Below, in pieces: positions 1-14,544 of a stretch of DNA of 64,000 nt. This DNA is from Diphasiastrum complanatum (lineage: Eukaryota; Streptophyta; Lycopodiopsida; Lycopodiales; Lycopodiaceae). How positions within the stretch are numbered: the first letter of the stretch is position 1; every line of letters starts with the position of its first letter. The notes under the pieces are model-generated. The model was not told where the DNA came from and made no database searches. It saw only the letters and a program-made list of their open reading frames with translations. The position numbers and the translations under genes were made by a program. Location of the stretch: NCBI GenBank assembly GCA_029204225.1, contig MU832202.1, positions 1 through 64,000 of the forward strand. Reading direction: 5' to 3'.

Positions 1-526
1 TCAATGATTAGGTGAAGATATCAAGTCTAGAGCAATGCTAGAGACGATTCTACACCAAAATCGGATTTTTTGCTTTTGTAGATTGGATCTTTTGTAGATC
101 AAAACACTAAATAGGTCAATATACTTATTCAATTCTGATTTTTGAATTCACGTACTGGATTAGGCCGATTTTTTGATCATTGGTTCAGCCTAAGTGGTGG
201 CTTATAGATTGCATATCAAATTTTAACATTTGCATGTAGGTTTGAAATAGTCAATTTTTTGTGATTTTGTCAAAACCCTAATTTTGATTGGATCTCTAGA
301 TAGTGAGGTTGCTGGACTTCATTTGAGTGTGTTTCAATCTTAGGAAGTGAAAAAAGTCATTGGATTGAGGATAGATCATATGTTGATCAAGATTCCATGA
401 GTGCTAGAAGAGAATTTGTGAGATAGTTTCAAATCTTGGTGATTGCTTTTGACAGCATTTGTTGTTGTTCAAAGGAGTGCTTTGTGCATTGAAGCAGGTT
501 GAAAGAGAAGATCAGGTCATTGCTAC

Positions 527-2113
527 ATGGCAACCTCAATTGGAGTCATGTTGGAAGCCAATGATAGGCTTACCTCAAGTAACTATTCATTGTGGAAAGT
601 GAGGATGGAGTCACTTCTTGAGATGAATGATGTCTTGGATATTGGTGTAGGCTTGGAGGAGAGACCAGCAACACAACAAGATCAATTGAGGTATGACAAG
701 AGGGCCAAGAAGTCTCTACACATGATAAAGATGAATGTTACCAATGAACTTCTCAAGGAAGTTGGTAAGTGCACATCATCTTTGGAAGCTTGGAATTCAT
801 TGAAGAAGCTTTATGAATCCAAGTCTACTTCTAGACTGTTGACTCTAAGAAGACAAATCTTTTCTTGTTTGCAAAAGAATGAAGAAAGTCCAAGTACTTA
901 TGTTTTGAGAATGAAAGCATTGAATGATGAGCTAGCTTGCATAGATGAAAGCATTAAGGAAGGAGAGCATATTCAAGTGATTCTTAATGGCTTGTTGGAT
1001 GCTCATGCTGATATTGTTCAAAGTATTGCTATTCAAAAGACTTTGCCAAATTTGATGAATCTTCAAGAGATCTTGATCAATGAGGAATATAGGCTTCAAG
1101 CAAGAGGTGGATCTACATCGACACTTCAAGAGGATGCTATGTTCACAAAGGGCAAATTCAAGGGCAAAACCAAAAGCAAGTGGTCTAAATGGCAAGATCA
1201 AGTGGATGCTTCTTCAAGTGGCAAAAAGAAGGATAGATCAAAGCTCAAGTGCCTCTATTGTGGCATCAAAGGACACTTTTCAAGTGAGTGCTACAAGAAG
1301 AAGAGAGATCAAGGAGACAAGCAAGGTAATCTTACTCTTGATGAGGATGGTTTGGATGTTCAAGATGCAAATGATGATGCTTTTGTGATGTCTTCATGTA
1401 TGCTTGCTAATGATGGAGATCTAGATCCTTGGTGGATTGATAGTGGAGCAAGTTCACACATGACCTTTCACAAAGAGTACTTCACTTCTTTGTTGGCATA
1501 TGGAGATGACAAGAGGGTGATCTACACGGCCAATGATGGTGAGTGTGCAATCAAAGGGATTGGCACAATTCCTATTTCTCTCTCTACAAATAGGAATGTT
1601 CATTTGGAGGATGTCTTGTTTATTCCATCTATTACCAAGAATTTGCTTAGTGTGAGTCAAATGCTAAGTAAGGGCCTCAAGGTGGAGTTTGATGGAGATG
1701 CTTGTTTGATCAAAAGGAAGGATGTCTTGATTGAAAAAGGCAAAAGGCAAGGGAAGTTGTTCAAACTTGATGCCTGTGTTATTGCTAACCAAGTTGGATG
1801 TGTTGCAAGGGAGCAAATTTCTATTCAAGAGGTTTGGCACAAAAGGATGGGACACCTCAACTTCAAGTCATTGGAGGTAATGGCAAGGAAGAAGGTTGTG
1901 ATTGGTCTTCCAAGTTCCTTAAGTAATGACAAGCATGTTTGTGAGTCTTGTGCTTTGTCTAAGTCACATAGACTACCTTATACTAGATCTATTTCTAGAT
2001 CTACAAAGCCTTTTCAACTTGTACATTCGGATATTCATGGATTTACTACAATTAGCAATAGTGGAGCTAAGATGTATGTAACATTCATTGATGATTTTAG
2101 TAGATTTTGTTAG
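527..2113 (+). pseudogene. Copia-1 gag-protease-integrase (N-terminal part of the polyprotein)
   Basis: A 528-residue frame. The N-terminal ~200 residues are a Copia gag domain that starts after a short leader. A CCHC zinc knuckle (CLYCGIKGHFSSEC) lies near residue 240. The aspartic protease motif is DSGASSHM, near residue 305. The integrase zinc region (WHKRMGH...CESC) comes next, then the start of the catalytic core with HSDIHG and FIDDFSRF. The frame ends at a TAG where related elements have Trp, so this is a nonsense mutation rather than a natural end. Integrase continues downstream in another frame. The proteins would form virus-like particles, mature them and integrate the cDNA. Confidence 0.9.
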
Positions 2114-2205
2114 ATCTATCTACTAAAGAGCAAGGATGAATTGTATGATGTCTTTGTCAAGTTCAAGAATGCAAGGGAGAACCAATTTCCACAAAGATCA
2201 AGTGC

Positions 2206-3465
2206 TTGAGAGGTGACAATGGTGGTGAGTACATATCTAACAAGTTCAAGGCCTTTTGTGATGAGCATGGGATCAAGAGGGAGTATACAACATCAAGGAC
2301 CACACAACAAAATGGAGTGGCTGAAAGGAAGAATAGGACTTTATGTGAAAGTGCTAAAGCTATGAGGTTAAGTGCTAATCTTGACAAACCATGTTGGGAT
2401 CAAGCTTTGTTGTGTGCCAATTTCTTGTGCAATAGGTGGCCGAGTGCTATTTTGGATGGAAGGACACCTTTTGAGATGCTATTCAAGAGGAGGCCGACTG
2501 TCAACTTTCTAAGAACCTTTGGATGCACATGCTATGTCAACATCACTCTTGATGATAGGACCAAGGAGGATCCATCTTCAAGAAGAGGAATTTTTATTGG
2601 ATATAGTGAGGTGAGTAAAGCCTACAAGGTTTACATTCCTTCTACTAACAAAGTGATTGGTGGTAGAGATGTCATTTTTGATGAGGGAAATATTTCAAAG
2701 GTGTCTTCAAGCATGATTGATGGTAAAGTGGATGGATCTAACATTCTTGATGTTGATGAGAAGGATCTTACTTTGGATGGTGGTGATGATGGACCTTCAT
2801 CAAGTCAAAAGCCAAGGAGAACATCAAGAGAAAGACAAGTACCTTCAAGTCTTACATATGATCAAAAGGGTAAGCAAGCAGTTTCTGGAAATTATGTTGC
2901 TTTCCTAACCTCTTTGGATGAGCCTACAAGTGTAGATCAAGCAAGGAAAGAAGAGGAGTGGATCCAAGCAATGGATCTTGAGTATCGATCTCTTATGAAG
3001 AGTGGAACATCTTTTGGAAGATCTTCTTGTGTACATGGAGCTATGCAAGTGGATGGATGTTATCTTGCTGTAAAATCAAGTATTGGATCTGGAAAACAAA
3101 GTTTGTTCAATGACTTTGATGATCAAGTTGAAGATCAAGAAGTTGATCTCAAAGCGCTTCAACTAGTCAAAAGGGAAGGTGGCAATTTGGAGCTAGTCAA
3201 GAGCATCAAAGGAGAGGTAATTGGCAAAGGTGTTATGGATCTGTTTTTACAGCATATTGAAGACTCAAGTAAGGTCAAAGGAGCAGCGAGTAAGTGTTGT
3301 TCAAGTTTACTTTACTTGTTCTATCTCATGTTTGAGCAATTTCATGTGGATGTGTGCAAATTGTCAAGATATGGTAAAACTAGCTACATTGGTGAGCATT
3401 GTTTTGATGTTGGATTTGTACTAGCATTCTTGGCTGGTTTTGCTGATGGAAATAAAGCTATTTAA
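2206..3465 (+). pseudogene. Copia-1 integrase C-terminal half joined to a non-RT segment
   Basis: Residues 1-180 carry the second integrase aspartate (GDNGGEY) and the glutamate (NGVAERKN), followed by the usual C-terminal landmarks (FGCTCYVN, GIFIGYSE, PSTNKV, DVIFDEGN). The linker leads to EEWIQAMDLEY, which in Copia polyproteins sits just before RT. Here RT does not follow. The last ~150 residues contain no KARLVAKG, no QMDV motif and no YVDD, but a sequence that recurs in Copia-2 and in the fragment at 8585-9335 (shared pieces include MDLFLQ and KLSRY). I do not recognise a family for this segment. Confidence 0.8.
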
Positions 3466-3486
3466 GGTTCATTATGTCACTCATTC

Positions 3487-4104
3487 ATGGTCAAGTCATC
3501 AAGGTATGATGGTATCTTGAGGCAAGATGAAGATGGAGGCTCATTCATGGAGTATCATGGTGGATACATGGCAACGAAGGACAAAGGAGGAGGAGACATG
3601 CAAGAAAAAGTTGATCACTCACATTTATTGTTTGTTTTCTGTATTTTTCTAGAGAGTTCAGAGTTGGAAGCATGGTGGGATCATCTCATTTACATTCTAT
3701 TTGATTCTTCATGTTCTAGTCACATTTTTACATGTAAAATTGATGTAAGAAATAGTGAAGCATCCCAAGTGGACACTATTCTCTATATCAATTATGGTTG
3801 TTTCTATTTCGAGCATTACATGATCATTGAAAGGAGGTCTATTCCTAGGAAGAAGATCATTCTTATGATGGATCAAAGTTCTATTGTCAAAAACTATGCT
3901 AGGAGCAAGCATATTGAGATACAATATCATTTTGTGAGGGAGCGAGTCATTGCAAAGGAGGTGGAGCTTCAACATGTGTCTTCAAGGGAATGTGTAGCTG
4001 ATATCTTCACCAAAGCATTGGGAAAAGACTTGTTCATGAAGCATAGGACTTCACTTGGAGTATTATCAAAGTCTATGCTAAAACTAGTTGAAGAGGGAGT
4101 GTGA
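3487..4104 (+). pseudogene. Copia-1 RNase H C-terminal tail behind unrecognised sequence
   Basis: The first ~130 codons belong to the unrecognised replacement segment shared with Copia-2 (for example DGGSFMEYHGG and CKIDVRNSEAS). The last ~75 residues are a normal Copia RNase H end: QSSIVKNYARSKHIEI, HFVRERV, ECVADIFTKALGKDLF. The frame runs three bases into the LTR before stopping. The upstream RNase H catalytic part (YSDSD-type motif) is not seen. So a genuine RNase H tail is retained while the enzyme core is gone. Confidence 0.75.
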
Positions 4105-4749
4105 AAGATTTAACTAGTTTCATCACATTTTGCAATATTTCCATATTTGGCATATTGAGGCCAAAACTTGTTTTAGACTTAGAGGTTGACTTTTCAAAGT
4201 TCATTAGTATAAATTTCATTTGAATAAACACTTTTTGAAAGTGTGGGAAAGATAGAATGCGAGTTTGAGTAGATTCAATTTGAATAAGTTGGGTACATTG
4301 AATCTAGACCCAAAATTGGTAGGGTTAGCATTTTGGTGGGAAAGCCAAGTAGCCAAATAGGGTTTGGACCTGCTATAAAAGGATGTAACTCATGGAGAGA
4401 GTCATCTTCTCTCTTCTCTATCTCATTTCATGTTTATACATGGTTCTCTTGGGTTCTACTATCCATTGGTGCACTATCTTGGTGATTGGTTGCAATTCTA
4501 TGTGTAGAATGATCTATATTTGCTATTTTTGGATCCACACATGTGAAATACAGTAGCTTGCTGGTTTTGTACGGACAGCAATAGTACATAATCATTTCAT
4601 TCAATTTTGATCAAGTTCTATTAGTGTTTGCATCTCAAATTGTGTGTAGATGCTGATTTTTCTACATTGGTGAGATTGGTAGCGTATTTCTCTTTCTAAC
4701 CAAAGATCATTCAAGTAGATTGGATCTTAAGGATCTGAAATCTTTCACA
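4100..4749 (+). repeat. Copia-1 3' LTR
   Basis: It starts TGTGAAAGATTT right after the PPT and ends AAATCTTTCACA, so the ends form a 12-bp inverted repeat. Length is 650 bp. A TATA-like CTATAAAAGGA (about 4373-4383) is the likely U3 promoter. The ends resemble those of the Copia-2 LTR, which supports one family. Confidence 0.85.
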
Positions 4750-5413
4750 CTCCATTTTTGTCTTCTAAGTAGTATAGAGCAAGTTCTTGCTCAAAAAAAA
4801 TGGTTACTATATCATTGTTATCACTTGCAATATCAGAGGATTATCACATAAACAAAACTATCCATCGCTGCCTATTGAGGCAGAATGGATGGTTTCAATC
4901 ATCAACGAGTATCATTGTTGTCCATCGCTAGACCTCAATGTATTCTTAACCTATCACATCCTCTTTGCAACTTGGAGTGATGAATAGCATCGAGAAGTAG
5001 AAGGTAATCAGAGTATCCTTAGCAAGAGAGTAGAACAATTATGAGAGAAGTGTAAAAGAGAAGAAGATACATACCGTAACTTATCAAATCTTTGATCCGT
5101 AGGCAGGTCGGGCGCGTTTCCAGTGAGTGACAGAGGAGCAAAACTTCTTCACCGGTGTTGTAGAGCAAAAGGGTTGAAGAGAGCATGCACTTATAGTGTC
5201 CAGTAAGGTAGTAACCTGGAAGGAGTGAGTGGAAGTGAGAAATTTCATTTCCCTGCAATTTATTTTAAACAAACCAAACCATTTTAAATTTTTGTGGGAA
5301 ACCCTCTTAATTAAGAATGGAGCTTTATCATATGCAAGGGTTGAGCGGTATGTTAGTATTTGTCCACTTTTCTGTTAATGCAGTAGGGTGAAACTGAACA
5401 AAGGAGCATCCAT

Positions 5414-5547
<134 letters not shown>

Positions 5548-5899
5548 ATTTGGTTGTACTCTCTCTCTGTTTTTAACGATTTCTTGTTCTTACCTGCATA
5601 TGGAAAAAAATGTTTCTGCATGATTTGGAAAGAGTGGTGAGTAAAACAACTCATGTAACACTACAAAAACTGCAAATGGAGTGCATACCATATAGATAAG
5701 CTGATCAAATGAATAAATGTGGAAATGATCATGGAAGAACTTTTGAAACCAAATGGAAGTAAGAATTTGGTTAAGGATTGGAAATGGATGCTAACTCTGC
5801 TCTTCAATCACCCCTCACATTGTTGTACTTATGATTTTCGCAAGAATTCCCTTTTAGGGCCCAATTGAAGCCATAAGGATATAAACTTGAAACAATAAG

Positions 5900-6038
<139 letters not shown>

Positions 6039-6583
6039 GGAGGGAATGTTTGCTTTCTTTGCTTTGTATTGTATTGCCTTGCTTGCATTGTAGCCCAACA
6101 CGTATTGGTCTCAAGTGTCTAGCTGCATTGAGTTTCCATAAAAAATCTCAGATACGATGTTTTGTTTCAAGGGGTTGACAATTGTTGTTAGCTTAGTGAA
6201 TGGAATCATGATGCTCGTATATCATGGAAACAACAATACATCACAAACACTAATCGGTAGCACCACATTCGTCAATACCAATAAATAATATGCATAAATC
6301 GAAAAGAACAAAAAAAAAAAAAAAAAAAGCCAACATCCTCGATTATATTGTGATTTGAAACTAGTCAAATATATCAGTCAAATAATGAGCAAAATGATAA
6401 TAAAAAGATGGTCTACTTCAATCCTAATGTTGGTAGGTCTATATTGAAGCATACATCTCCACAACATGCACCACCAGTTTACTCAAACAAAATTTAAGTT
6501 TAAGCTTATCTAAACAAAATTTTACTCAATTGTTATCAACTCATAAAAGACACTAACAGACACTAACATTCAGTCCCAAAGAA

Positions 6584-6689
<106 letters not shown>

Positions 6690-6903
6690 GGATTCTTCTA
6701 TACCTTAAGATACCTCCCTATGTCGAATCACGCCAAAAACAACTAAACTTCTAATCTAAAGGTCCTTTGCTTTGTCTATCCAAGTATTCATGGTACGGTT
6801 GGACTTGAAGACTTTCCTCAACAGTCAATCTTACCAATTGAGGACAAGGTGCAGATGTTGTAGGTGTTAGTTCTTGTTGTACAATTGGCCTTTTTGGGCT
6901 TGG

Positions 6904-6983
6904 ATTCCTTGGATTTGGCCTTTGAAGTATTGTTATAACTGGATTTGGCCTGTGAAGTATTGTTGTAACCGGATTTGGCAATG
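6904..6983. repeat. 30-bp minisatellite, two full copies plus a partial
   Basis: Units of about 30 bp beginning GAAGTATTGTT lie at 6924-6953 and 6954-6983, preceded by a partial copy ending GGATTTGGCC. On the minus strand they encode a repeated Pro/Asn-rich peptide (PNPVITILQR-like) inside an 83-codon frame at 6751-7002. I do not recognise that peptide. Confidence 0.7.
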
Positions 6984-7640
6984 GTTTGGGGGTCTGTTGC
7001 ATCGTGGAACAATCAGACTTTGGTTGAATCTTGCTCGTTCTTTCCTAGTGGTGCAAGAGTTATTGATGTTTGCGAGGGTTCTTGATAGAAAAAAATCATT
7101 TTCTTCCTTACAACTTCATCAAACTCTCACACAGCTTACTGATGCGACCTTTTTGAAACTTTGGGTTAAAATTTATCTTGACTTTATTAAGAAAAGTATA
7201 TCATCTCTTTTGTGGAAGCTCTTTATAGTGTACCTATTTTTGTTGATAAGTTCGAAGAAGAAGAGAGATTTTTCAACTTGCATATTAGAAAAGTTTTCTC
7301 TTTCCTAGAAAAAGAAAACAATATCAGGATGTTTGTGATGTCTGCGACCAATCCACATATGAATTCTTCCAGGCCAAGAGTTGTCAAATTCCTATGGTCC
7401 CTAGCTAAACCATTGAGTTCAAGTCTGCCCGTACATCTGTCAAACTCTGAAGCTTATCCACTGTTAATTTTTTTGCTCCTTGTTGAGCTTTGGATCATGT
7501 TTGCATATTTGACTAATAAGGAAGTACAAACTTGTATACTTCTTGCCTTATATAAAAATTCGAAACTCTAATAGCCTTTGATACTATCATTTGAATAAAT
7601 AAGTTCGAACCTTTCCGTTGTCCCTCTGAGCAAACTTGGG
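6984..7640 (+). other. Probable 5' part of Penelope-like element 1, degenerate
   Basis: Two overlapping plus-strand frames (6874-7308 and 7212-7571) look like one former ORF shifted by an indel. Neither has a motif I can name. The stretch sits immediately upstream of a segment shared with the second Penelope-like copy, so it may be that element's N-terminal coding region. This is inference from position. Confidence 0.35.
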
Positions 7641-7721
7641 CAAGAGCTAGAGGACACTTTGAGACTGGTTTCAACTGAATAAACCTACTCCAAAAACCCT
7701 ACTGCCAAATTATTAGCTGAT

Positions 7722-7976
7722 ATGGGTGATGATGAAATTATTAGAAAAATTGAACGTCTCCTTAAAAGACCAAGCTTCTCAACAATTCAAGACAAATATT
7801 TCCAAAACACTAATAAAAGAAGTGGCTTTTTTAATCTAAACAACCCAACTTCAGTTATTTCAAGTCAAGGCATGGGTGAAAGAAGAAAATTTACAACAAA
7901 CAGAGATAAAGATAGGCAAGGTAGTAGCTCGAAAGACGAATTATCGGTTAAGAAGTTGAACTTCTATAGGGATTAA
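7722..7976 (+). pseudogene. PLE-1 N-terminal coding segment
   Basis: An 84-codon frame containing KIERLLKRPSFSTIQDKYF and FNLNNPTSVIS. The same peptide, with substitutions and two stops, is encoded near 17055-17180 (QIERLLKKPNFSTLHNKYF; FNLINPSSVIT). Conservation between two separately placed copies shows this was once coding. Upstream, AKLLADMGDDE matches TKLLAHLGDAE of the second copy. I do not know the role of this region. Confidence 0.55.
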
Positions 7977-8584
7977 CATGGTTGTAGGATCCTGATGCTA
8001 TGAAAAAGAGAGAAGTAGTTGCAAATTCGGCTGGTCACTTTTAGATGGGTACTCGCAACAATAAGAGAAAGTTCTTTTTGCATTTACTTTACCATAATAG
8101 AGTATTTGGGACTATCCATGTGAAGCAATTTTACACTCACATTTTACTATGGTTGTTTTGTGTCATTCATGATTTTTTCTATGATATTACATTCAAATGG
8201 GCTTAGTTACCTAATATCAAGCATGATTGGCATTTTTCCTTTGATGTTTTTTGCAACTTTGAAATAGACAATTTGCATAAATGTTATTGTCTTATGACCT
8301 AAAAGCTTTGTTTCCAAAAAATTTGGTCATGTTGTCTCTATGGACTATGCAATTATCAAAGTAGCTTTTTAAGACAATGATTGGAAAAAGGTTTAAATCA
8401 CATCATCCCACAACACACCGATATTAATAGTATTGCTTCAAAACTTTCTTCCGGCTGGTTTAAACTCGTATGAAACTTATGCCAGAATACAAACATCTAG
8501 AAGAGGACATTGTTGCTAAACATGCTATGTTTTGTAAAAATGATGCCCTAGAATTTCTAAAAAATAAAAAATGGCTTTATGTAT

Positions 8585-9335
8585 GGACAATACCTCCCTC
8601 TATATTAGATGAAGCTTCTAATGAATGCCGCTGAATAACCAATAGTCTTTTTGTTAATGTCATAGACAAAGCACAACACAATCCGAGTTTCCTCTGACTT
8701 GAGAAATTATCCATGAATGAGTGATATAATGAGCCTCCCTTAGCTTCATTTCCATTATGGAAAATAGCCAAAAATTCTAGTACAACTCCAAAATCAAAAT
8801 GATGCAATACAATGTAACTAGTTTCATCATATCTTGACAATTTGCACACATTCACATGAAATTGCTCAAACATGAGATAGAACAAGTAAAGTAACTTTGA
8901 AAAACACTTCCTTGATTCTCCTTTTACCTTGAGTCTTCAAACACCTGCAAAAATAGATCCAAAATATCTTTGCCATTTGACTTCCCTTGGATGCTCTTGA
9001 CTAGCCCCAAATTGTCACTTTCTCTTTTGTGTTGTTGATCTTCCACTTGACCATCAAAGTTACTGAGTAAGACATCTTTTCTAGATCCATTAGTTGCTTC
9101 TATTCCACGAAAACCACCATCCACTTGCATAGCCTCATCCACACAAGAAGATTCACCAAAATATGTGAGAAATGCAAAATGAGTAAGTTTCACTTGATTT
9201 CCATTCTCATCCTATGTGAGTCTTGAAGGTTTTTGCCATTGCCTTGATGTCCTCCTTGGCTTTTGACTTGAAGATTCTTCTTCACCATCACCATCCAAAG
9301 TATCATCAACATTTACACTAGACATGGCCATGGTT
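8585..9335 (-). mobile_element. Copia fragment, same RT-replaced type as Copia-1
   Basis: Read on the minus strand, it begins in the integrase-RT linker (SSSQKPRRTSRQ), continues through AFLTYFGESSCVDEAMQVDGG, then into the unrecognised segment that replaces RT (DILDLFLQVFEDS; a YLMFEQFHVNVCKLSRY equivalent in another frame). Compared with Copia-1 it lacks the WIQAMDLEYR stretch. No LTR ends are seen on either side, so it looks like a truncated insertion into the Penelope-like element. Confidence 0.75.
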
Positions 9336-9339
9336 AAAA

Positions 9340-10461
9340 TTCAAGATACTTTTGCTATTAAAATACCTGATTTTCTAATACGGAAAGAAGAATGACCTTT
9401 TTTACTTTGTACTTTCAAAGCACACAAAAACATGTTAAGATGGATTACAAATGCACATGACTGCTATTTTTCAAAGGTGGCCACGTTTATTTCTGGAGCT
9501 CTTGGTATACTGATTCCTCTCCTTATGGAGAGAGCAGGCCTTAAGGCAACTTCATACCGGAGTATCCTAAATGTGGATACTAACCTATTCTGGTAGTGCG
9601 ACTCATCCACTGAATTTTATCTTAATGTGCCTAACAAAATCACTTCCATGTGGTCCACTGACATTGCAAAATGCTATGAAAATATTCCTCTTAATGGTCC
9701 GCTAAAAATAATAATACGAAAAATGATAAGGTATGCATTCAAGTCTTGTAAAAACAAAAAACTTGCCTATCAGTGGAAATCGAGTCTTAAGCAATTTGAC
9801 TGGAAATGGGTGACCAATCAGACTGATAATTGGACTGTGATTGATATAGAACCTCTTTGCCAGTATAATGATATACTGATTGACAATTGCATAGTAAGAT
9901 TAGAAAATAGGACTTGGAAACAGGTCTGTGGTATTCCTATCTACGTGCCTTGAAGCATACTTTTCGTTATATTGATGATATTTGTTTCATAAACAACACA
10001 GATGCTCTTCTATTTTTAGACAAAGAGCAACCTCGTATCGATGATAATGCCTTATGGATCTATCCCTTGGAGTACCTCACTGAAAAAGAAGACGCTTCGA
10101 ATAACACGGTCAATTTTTTGAATATTACCACTACCTTTGATTCTTTATCAGGAAAGTTTCATATGAAAATTTTTGACAAAAGACGTTTTTGTTTTTTCAG
10201 TATATACACTTAACTGCCAATAGGCCAATTATGAACTCGTATAAAGTGATTGTCGCTCAAATTATTGCTGCCATGTACTGTTGTAGCGAACAGGATACCT
10301 TTATGGATGAGGTCAAAAACATTGTTCTTGCTTTTCAAAATAATGGCTTCACGAGAGAAAGATTGTATGAAATTTTAAACAACCTGTTTCTACACGAATT
10401 GTTCCGTGGGCTCAAGTTTACTTTACCTGAAAATGCTAAATTTCTTTTGGTGGGTAGTTAG
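9340..10461 (+). pseudogene. PLE-1 reverse transcriptase (three frames)
   Basis: Frame 9627-9953 holds the motif-A region DIAKCYENIPLNGP and runs to GIPIYVP, where RTs normally have the GIPMG (motif B-like) turn. Frame 9914-10213 holds ALKHTFRYIDDICFINN (motif C, catalytic Asp pair intact) and the following palm/thumb region. Frame 10189-10461 continues through VIVAQIIAAMYCC to LFLHELFRG and stops. A deletion removes the stretch between motif B and motif C. The upstream portion (about 9400-9600) encodes KAHKNMLRWITNAH with a stop in it. The enzyme cannot be functional. Confidence 0.7.
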
Positions 10462-10496
10462 CACTCCATCTCAGGGGTGCTAACTGCCCCCTGAGA
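10456..10496 (+). other. Two mutually exclusive stem-loops at the end of PLE-1
   Basis: Arms 10456-10467 and 10474-10485 pair at 11 of 12 positions around a 6-nt loop. Arms 10469-10477 and 10488-10496 pair perfectly over 9 bp around a 10-nt loop. The two helices overlap and cannot form together. The first overlaps the ORF stop codon. Confidence 0.6.
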
Positions 10497-10526
10497 GACT
10501 TTGCTAGCTGTGGGTATGGTTGGTGG

Positions 10527-12938
<2,412 letters not shown>

Positions 12939-13027
<89 letters not shown>
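12939..13027. repeat. (CT)n microsatellite, about 89 bp, between repeat units 1 and 2
   Basis: Uninterrupted CT tract at the junction. The same arrangement (CT tract, then CATGG.CTTTGTTAC) precedes unit 1. Confidence 0.98.
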
Positions 13028-13029
<2 letters not shown>

Positions 13030-14544
13030 GGACTTTGTTACATACATATATCGCTTTATTTGCTTTGCAAGCCTTTGGGGAATGTAAATGTTGCGTACTA
13101 ACCTTATTTACTAGTGGGGCAAAAAAATGCCTTACTATGATAAAAGACCCACATAATAGAAAAAGTGTTTTTTAAAAAAAATGGTGGGAAAGTTGTGAAT
13201 CTTTCAATGGCTAGTATTTGTGCACATTATGGACAATTAATCTAATGGTGAGCAGCAATTTGCACTTGGTACACCTAAGTGTCCTCTGGTTCTATAAAGA
13301 GGGAAATCACACAACCCTATTCACTTTGCCTCATGTTTTCTTGCTCTCTCTCTCTCCCCCTCATTCTTGCTCTACTGGTGTTCTACCATACGGTGATTGT
13401 GATTGAAGAGAAAGCTCGTGAGTGCTGTTGGTAAAGCTATCGTGGGAATGATAATGCAAACAAAGGTGAGAATGATCTGTGGAATGGTAGCTCGCTGATT
13501 ATGGAGAACGTATGTTGTGCTTTATGATTAGGAATGGATGCTTACTGCTTGTTGTGATTACCGTTGTGTAGTAGCAAGTATTGGCTTGCAAAACTGTGAT
13601 TGGATACTCTTGCAATCAAGCGCTGCCTCAAGGAGTAGTAGTGGGCATTCTTACAGGTATTTTCTCAACCTCTGTTGATCTATGGTTGGCGCTGGACAGC
13701 AATCCAGATGTTGGCAATAATTATCACATTTTATGAATGAAGTGTAGTCGTTGGCCAGCGCTCTTTTTGTATCAGATTTGGCCCCTGGCATAAGATTAAC
13801 ACTCCTCTTGAGTATTACACTGATGACAACACGATCTTACTGGACCCAGACACCTATTGCTCTATCAACCAAATTTCTAGCCATTGCTACGCATGGGTGA
13901 AGCGTGGAACTTGAAAAGTTGAATGTTAAGTTAATAATCTTCGGGAAGATGATGGATTAGCTATTGGTAAAGACTACGAGGTTGGTAGAAGTACTCTATG
14001 CTTAATACAACACTTTTGGTTTGAATTTTCTAGCATGTAGGTGATTCGTTTAAACAGTTAGTTCGCAAGAGATTACTTCACCTATCATTCAGGTACGATG
14101 CTATATGGAACTTCACCAATACGGTTGGTAGCCTTACTTGTTTCTACGAAAAATCTTATATATGCATGATAATACTGCAAATGCTTCCTATAATGGTACT
14201 AATCTCTTCTAGAAAAGTCTGATCTTTTGTGCGTTAAAGTGGACATGAGCTTGTGGTTTTTGTAAAATAAATTTCTCCTGCATCCTAAGTCCGGCCATTA
14301 TAAGTAAGTCATGTACTCATATAGGGCTCGGCCATGATACACTTGAATGGCATGGATTTGCCCAAGTTGTTCGGTGCTTGGACTCCCAAAAAACTGCTAC
14401 GAGATATCCATGGAGGCGAGTATAGCAGGAAGGTGCTCTAGTACCTAGCGTTGTGGCCATAGTCATGTCTCTGTCCATCAGTGTAATGAGAGATAGTTGC
14501 TTACATGTAAAGTGTAGATGTGAACCTAATACACCTTGCCAAAC
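13028..14544 (+). repeat. Non-coding repeat unit 2 (3' tail missing)
   Basis: It aligns with unit 1 from its first bases through the TATA-like box (GGTTCTATAAAGAGGG near 13290), the ACAAAGGTGAGAATG donor-like site, the GTTGGCCAGCGCT block (about 13751) and the GGCATGGATTTGCCCAAG block (about 14350) to CTAGTACCTAGCG. It ends near 14544 without the ~400-bp tail present in units 1 and 3. Divergence from unit 1 is substantial, with many substitutions and indels. Confidence 0.65.

Larger units (their letters stand above)
1..4749 (+). mobile_element. Copia-1: Ty1/Copia LTR retrotransposon, 5' end outside the window, degenerate
   Basis: Gag, protease and integrase are followed by a non-standard segment where RT should be, then an RNase H tail, a purine-rich PPT (GAAGAGGGAG) and a 3' LTR. 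The 5' LTR and primer site are not visible; the first 526 bases are untranslated leader. An in-frame stop in integrase (2111-2113) and a frame change near 2180 make the copy defective. It is related to Copia-2: the PPT and the LTR termini (TGTGAAA...TTTCACA) match, and both carry the same replacement for the RT core. Confidence 0.9.
7640..10461 (+). mobile_element. Penelope-like retroelement copy 1 (PLE-1), broken by a Copia fragment
   Basis: Identified by its RT: a motif-A-like DIAKCYENIP and a motif C reading FRYIDDICF, preceded by TFKAHKNMLRWITNAH, which matches the Lys-X-His...Arg-Trp pattern of Penelope-like RTs. The RT frames end at 10461 with no GIY-YIG endonuclease visible after the thumb region. 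A Copia piece in opposite orientation (8585-9335) interrupts the element. Several stops and shifts show it is dead. Two further fragments of the family lie at 16485-17300 and at the window end. Confidence 0.65.
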
